A DNA stretch of 64,000 nucleotides from Mesosutterella multiformis. Lineage in GTDB: Bacteria; Pseudomonadota; Gammaproteobacteria; Burkholderiales; Burkholderiaceae_F. The translations under genes were made by a program, and so were the position numbers. The stretch is from the NCBI RefSeq assembly GCF_003402575.1, contig NZ_BGZJ01000002.1, positions 62,001 through 126,000 of the forward strand. Reading direction: 5' to 3'. Positions 60,354 through 64,000 of the stretch are shown piece after piece; the first letter of the stretch is position 1, and every line of letters begins with the position of its first letter. Under the pieces are notes generated by a model. The model saw only the letters and a list, made by a program, of their open reading frames with translations, did not search any database and was not told the DNA's origin.

Positions 60354-61295
60354 ATGAGCCAGCCTGCCTTTTCACGCCGTGTGCTGCTGTCAGCCGCCGC
60401 GGCTGCCGGTGCGGCTATCAGTCTGCCGTTCGGAGCGGAATCGAAGGAAAGTACGACTATGGATAAAAAGGACATGGAAGGTATCAGGCATTACGAGTTC
60501 GGTAATGTGACTGTTACCTCAATTTCTGACGGCACGCGTGCTCAGGATCCGGGGCTTTCTCTCGCGTCTAAAGAACGTATCGAGGAGCTGGTCCGTCAGA
60601 GCTGCCAGACCCCGGATACGCTCGAGCATTACGTCAACGTCTTCCATATCAAGAGCGGCCGCCGTTCGGTTGTGATTGATACGGGGTACGGAATCGGAAA
60701 GGGTCTCGCACTTACGCGGCTTTTCTCAGAAGTGAAGCCCACTACGATCACGGACGTCCTGATCACTCACTGCCACCCGGATCACATTTCAGGTCTCACG
60801 CATAACGGAGAGGCCGCTTTCCCGAAAGCAAAGGTCTGGGTCCCGAAGACGGACTATGAGTTTTTTACGGGTGAGAGCGTTCCTGAGGAAACCCGGAAAG
60901 CTACGGCTGAGTTCTTCGCCCCGTACGAGGAAGCCGGTCATCTGAAGCTGATCGATAAGGCTGAAACGCTTTTCGGTGACTTCTCCGCTGAATTCCATCC
61001 GGGACACACCCCGGGGCACGCGTTCTTCGTGCTCGATACGGAGCAGGGTGAGATCGTATTCGCCGGTGACGTTGCTCACGTGGCCGCGGTTCAGTTCGCG
61101 GATCCCACGATTTCCGCTCGCTACGACATGGACCCGAAGCGCGCCGCGGCCGAACGTATCGATCTCTTCACGGAACTCGCGGAATCAACGCATCTCCTCG
61201 CGGGCGGTCATCTCCCGTTCCCGGGAATCGGACGCGTGAGAAAGTTTGGTTCCGGCTTTGAATTCCTGACGCTCCCGTATCGCGACCGCCTCTGA
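60354..61295 (+). CDS. TAT-exported metallo-beta-lactamase-fold hydrolase
   Basis: This 313-residue protein has a TAT signal (AFSRRVLLSAAAAAG) and the metal-binding THCHPDHISGL motif, a later His in HPGHTPGHAFF and an Asp in FAGDVAH. This is the lactonase/glyoxalase-like branch of the fold. The substrate is unknown. Export through TAT suggests the metal is loaded in the cytoplasm. No strong ribosome site precedes ATG 60354. Confidence 0.88.
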   Translation: MSQPAFSRRVLLSAAAAAGAAISLPFGAESKESTTMDKKDMEGIRHYEFGNVTVTSISDGTRAQDPGLSLASKERIEELVRQSCQTPDTLEHYVNVFHIKSGRRSVVIDTGYGIGKGLALTRLFSEVKPTTITDVLITHCHPDHISGLTHNGEAAFPKAKVWVPKTDYEFFTGESVPEETRKATAEFFAPYEEAGHLKLIDKAETLFGDFSAEFHPGHTPGHAFFVLDTEQGEIVFAGDVAHVAAVQFADPTISARYDMDPKRAAAERIDLFTELAESTHLLAGGHLPFPGIGRVRKFGSGFEFLTLPYRDRL

Positions 61296-61321
61296 CGTAC
61301 AGCGGATCGCTTCGCGATTAA

Positions 61322-61359
61322 TAGCCCTGGATTCCGGTATTGCCGGTCCGGGGCTTTTT
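61322..61359 (+). terminator. Intrinsic terminator of the MBL-fold gene
   Basis: AGCCC(T)GGA/TCC(G)GGGCT stem with T5. Confidence 0.8.
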
Positions 61360-61373
61360 CGTTGTCTCTTTCT

Positions 61374-61742
61374 TTATTAGAGGATCTATAAAAACTGATA
61401 GCAGCTCCATAAGCTCTCATAGTTTTTGATAGGAACTATCAGGAGCTAATAGAACTTATATAGAGAGCGTGTGAGAGGGGGAGCAGGGATTGACGGGGCG
61501 CGGCCTTTGATCAAACCGGGTGAACCTGCATCTCAGGCCGAATCCTCTGATGAGCTGAGCAGGAGGAGAGAGTAGAAGAGGCCGCAGAGCTCTTCTTATA
61601 TATGAAGAGGGAGGCCGGAAAGGTGTTCCAGCAAAGCAGCCCCGAAGAACAGGTAGTGATCCGCTAATAGAGCCTCACTAATTTCTATTAGCAGCTATGA
61701 GTTTCTGATAGATCTTTCTGAACCGCTATCAGGAACTCATAA
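61374..61742. repeat. Family-A arrays (two), the rightmost
   Basis: 61374, 61386, 61395, 61405, 61415, 61426, 61436, 61446; and 61664, 61674, 61685, 61695, 61705, 61726, 61736. Confidence 0.85.
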
Positions 61743-61796
61743 AATTTTTTTGAAGAGCCTCTCAAAGCGAATCTAATTAAGAATCACTTCATATAC

Positions 61797-62000
61797 TTAT
61801 GCGAGAAATATAAGTGCCAGAAGCACGAGACCGAGCACAACCACGCTTCCCGCGAGAAGAAGCGTCGTGCTGCAGCCTTTGACTGCGTGGATTCCGCTGG
61901 TGTCAGCCGGGGTCTTCGTTTTCTTACCGCTCGCTTTATTCGCGATGTAAGTTCCCGCAATCAGACCGATGCCGATCAGGATGATGAAGTAGGAAGCCAA
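61797..62000 (-). CDS. Small two-helix membrane protein
   Basis: This 67-residue protein has two hydrophobic helices (about 3-20 and 47-66) joined by a basic linker (KASGKKTKTPADT). The start is TTG 62000 with GGAGG nine bases upstream. No family recognised. Confidence 0.6.
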   Translation of the reverse strand: MASYFIILIGIGLIAGTYIANKASGKKTKTPADTSGIHAVKGCSTTLLLAGSVVVLGLVLLALIFLA

Positions 62001-62243
62001 GGGAAGGATCCTCCGTGTTTCCGAGGTTTTGAGGAAATCAAATAATGAATCTTAAGCTTTGCCATACGAAATGGCAGGCTGAGGCAGAAATTTCCGACAC
62101 ACAGATACGCAGAAAAACAACGTCCGTCAGCCCATGGCTGTAGCTGATAAAGGTGACACCGGAATGGCTAAGGGGTCAGCCGCCCGAATGATCTGAAGAC
62201 GGGCGCTGAAACCGGAGACCTTCCGGAACCCTGCAGAATCGGG

Positions 62244-62510
62244 GCTTCGCGAGGGACAGATAAAGATGGTGCTCTTTACCACTATTTTTTGTCCCGTGAA
62301 GCGGCACCCCCATGTCCATGGGATGCAAAAAACGGGCTAGGTAGTTATGGGTTTCCCTAAGCTACTCCGAAGTGGACTCTGTCAGATAGTCACTTCGGAT
62401 GATTGGGCATCTTTGATATGAGTCTTTCGGGCTCAGGTCTAAGACTGAATAAAAAGATGCATTTGCCCTACAACTTTAAAAAGTAGGTAGTAACGGCGTT
62501 ATCCGGGGCC
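62244..62510 (+). ncRNA. Large structured RNA, HEARO/IscB-omega-RNA-like, solitary
   Basis: This stretch has many nested pairings: GCTTCGCGAGGGACA (62244-62258) with TGTCCCGTGAAGC (62290-62302); CCCATG/CATGGG (62309-62322); TCCGAAGTG/CACTTCGGA (62366-62399); GCATCTTT/AAAGATGC (62407-62460) with GGGC/GCCC outside it and GAGTC-TTTCG-GGCTC inside it. The arrangement and the GGTCTAAGACTGAA segment recall HEARO omega RNAs of IscB/IsrB elements, which lie 5' of the nuclease gene. No IscB frame follows. The family call rests on memory. Confidence 0.55.
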
Positions 62511-62883
62511 GAGGGGTCAGTTTTATCAAATAATTGTATTTAAAGAAATAATGAGCGTATACCTGTATGAAATGGGTACACCCTTTCGTGTAGGGGACTA
62601 GTCATCCGGCTGTGAGAGGGTGGGGACGGATTAGCCCGTTCTCCATATTTCGTAGCCAATAGCCGTTACTTAGAATGCAGGCGTTCCATGAAGTGCCCTA
62701 ATTCCCAAATAAATCAGGGGATTTAGGGGTTTTTTACTCTTTGCGCGAAACCCTTGAAAACAGGGGCTTTGAGTAAAGAGAGGGCGATTTCCCCAAAAAC
62801 ACACATGAAGCGTCTGATCTCGGCTGAATCTGGAACTCCTCGCGGTTCCGCTCCGGGCGCTTCGCTATAAAAACCAATCAGAT
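62511..62883. other. Gene-free region between the structured RNA and the NarK-type gene
   Basis: No conserved frame. It may hold the rest of a decayed IscB-type element and the promoter of the transporter. There is no A or B repeat here. Confidence 0.35.
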
Positions 62884-64000
62884 ATGAGCAAAGAAAACTT
62901 TCAGCTGATCGGGTCTCCCAACCGGGCCCTTCTCGCAGCAACCCTTGGCTTCTTCTTTGGCGCAATGTCGATTTCCCTTTTCGGGCCGACCGCTAAGGCC
63001 CTGACGGATGTCATGGGTCTTACCCCGGCGGAAGTGGGTCTTCTCGTTGCCGTCCCGTCGCTTTCGGGCTCTCTCCTTCGTATTCCGTTCGGCGCGTCTG
63101 TTGACGTGAACGGCGGCCGGAAGTCTTTCAACTTCCTCATGCTTTGCTCCGCGATTGGCCTGATCGGTCTTTCGATCCTCTTCTCCACGCGCTTCCCTGA
63201 GAACATGGCCGGTCTCTACCCGGTGATCCTGCTCCTCGGCTGCCTCGCGGGCTGCGGTATCGCGACGTTCTCTGTCGGCGTGAGCCAGATCTCTTACTGG
63301 TTCCGCAAGAAGGACCAGGGCTTCGCCCTCGGCGTCTTCGGCGGTCTCGGTACGGCCTCTGCCGGCGTCCTCGCCTTCTGTCTGCCGCTGCTCCTTAAGG
63401 GCATCGGCTTCGTGAACGCGTACCACGTCCTCACGGCGGTTCTCATCATCGGCGGCATTCTCTACGCGGTGATCTCCTGCAACGCCCCGTACTTCCAGCT
63501 CCGTAACCACGGCGTTTCCCACGAGGAAGCGAAGGAAGCCGCGGTTGAGCACGGCGAGGAACTTTTCCCGACCGGGAACATTGTTGAGTCTCTCAAGATC
63601 TCTGCCGGCATTCCGCAGACCTGGCTCCTCGTTCTCACCTACTTCACAACATTCGGTGGATTCATGGCTCTTACCGCCTGGTTCCCCACCTACTGGACCC
63701 GTGCCCAGGGTCTTGAGCCGATCACGGCCGGCGCTCTTACCGCTATCTTCTCGATTCTCGCGGCTCTGATGCGCGTCCCGGGCGGCAAGTTCGCTGACAA
63801 GGTCGGCGGTCAGAAGGTCTGCATCGGCGCTCTCGTCGTCGTCGCTATCTCCTGCGCCCTGATGAACCTCAACCTCCCGTGGTTCGGCACCTTCCTCATC
63901 ACGATCGTGATCGCTGTCGCTTTCGGCTTCAATAACGCCGCTGTGATGAAGCTCGTCCCGGTCTATGTGGCCAAGTCGGTCGGCGGTGCCTCCGGCTGGG
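62884..64000 (+). CDS. NarK-type nitrate/nitrite MFS carrier (runs off the window)
   Basis: 372 residues are visible. The N-terminal GFFFGAMSISLFGPTAKAL, the LLRIPFGASVDVNGGRK loop and a FNNAAVMKLVPVY segment near the right edge match the NNP (nitrate/nitrite porter) family. It starts at ATG 62884; the ribosome site is weak. It would feed or exchange nitrate and nitrite, in keeping with the anaerobic respiratory gene set on the left. Confidence 0.85.
   Translation, partial: MSKENFQLIGSPNRALLAATLGFFFGAMSISLFGPTAKALTDVMGLTPAEVGLLVAVPSLSGSLLRIPFGASVDVNGGRKSFNFLMLCSAIGLIGLSILFSTRFPENMAGLYPVILLLGCLAGCGIATFSVGVSQISYWFRKKDQGFALGVFGGLGTASAGVLAFCLPLLLKGIGFVNAYHVLTAVLIIGGILYAVISCNAPYFQLRNHGVSHEEAKEAAVEHGEELFPTGNIVESLKISAGIPQTWLLVLTYFTTFGGFMALTAWFPTYWTRAQGLEPITAGALTAIFSILAALMRVPGGKFADKVGGQKVCIGALVVVAISCALMNLNLPWFGTFLITIVIAVAFGFNNAAVMKLVPVYVAKSVGGASGW

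Noticed and set aside
37719-61742. CRISPR array
   Set aside because: The repeats are 7 bp with 3-bp spacers, both orientations are mixed, and no cas genes are present.

Overview
The window looks like about 64 kb of a GC-rich genome from a gut-type Sutterellaceae or related Burkholderiales bacterium. This is inferred from the many TAT- or Sec-exported flavocytochrome-c-type reductases without a heme domain, a free tetraheme cytochrome c, a TtrS/TtrR-like sensor pair beside a molybdoenzyme, and a NarK-type carrier. No rRNA, tRNA or CRISPR array was seen.

Layout. 0-3.1 kb: the 5' end of an exported molybdopterin oxidoreductase with a response regulator and a PhnD-type sensor kinase. 3.7-17.8 kb: an Ntn-hydrolase with a mature N-terminal Cys, an AEC permease, three DsbG-like TAT proteins that have lost the CxxC, a fourth that keeps it, two near-identical flavoprotein reductases flanking a third with a degenerate active site, an Hsp20 with a sigma-32 type promoter, a threonine-synthase-like enzyme and a divergent MocR regulator. 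17.8-28.7 kb: an accessory stretch with a TnpB-like protein lacking its zinc knuckle, a family of minus-strand small-RNA-like units (shared CTCCTTTGAA motif, shared upstream element, intrinsic terminator), an XRE regulator with operators, a frameshifted unknown gene, a TAT flavoprotein with its tetraheme cytochrome c, and an orphan HNH nuclease. 28.8-37.1 kb: ordinary metabolic, transport and regulatory genes, including a frameshifted cupin gene under a MarR regulator with two visible palindromic operators.

37.1-62 kb is the striking part. Coding density falls and two dispersed repeat families fill the intergenic DNA. Family A is a set of 31 arrays (29 here, two at 3.2-3.5 kb) of a heptamer CTNATAG / CTATNAG repeated at exactly 10 or 21 bp. 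Family B is a 17-18 bp iteron, GGTACGGTAAACGTTAT and variants, with about 44 copies. At the centre lie a Rep_3-type initiator with a histone-H1-like Lys/Ala/Thr tail, a 300-bp tandem-duplicated origin (4+4 iterons at 22-23 bp steps, AT-rich DNA and DnaA boxes), a small ParA plus ribbon-helix-helix partner with a family-A array immediately upstream, and a 15/16 match to the chromosomal parS. Two inverted 1343-bp IS256-family copies with perfect 8-bp target duplications flank the par locus.

My reading (inference) is a plasmid-type replication/partition core in a chromosome or chromid, in which family B is the Rep site and family A is a dispersed centromere read by the ribbon-helix-helix protein. 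Other elements in the gene-poor zone are three copies of a 320-bp structured element, a triplicated 18-bp palindrome, and near the right end a solitary HEARO/IscB-like structured RNA with no nuclease gene. The window ends inside a NarK-type carrier.
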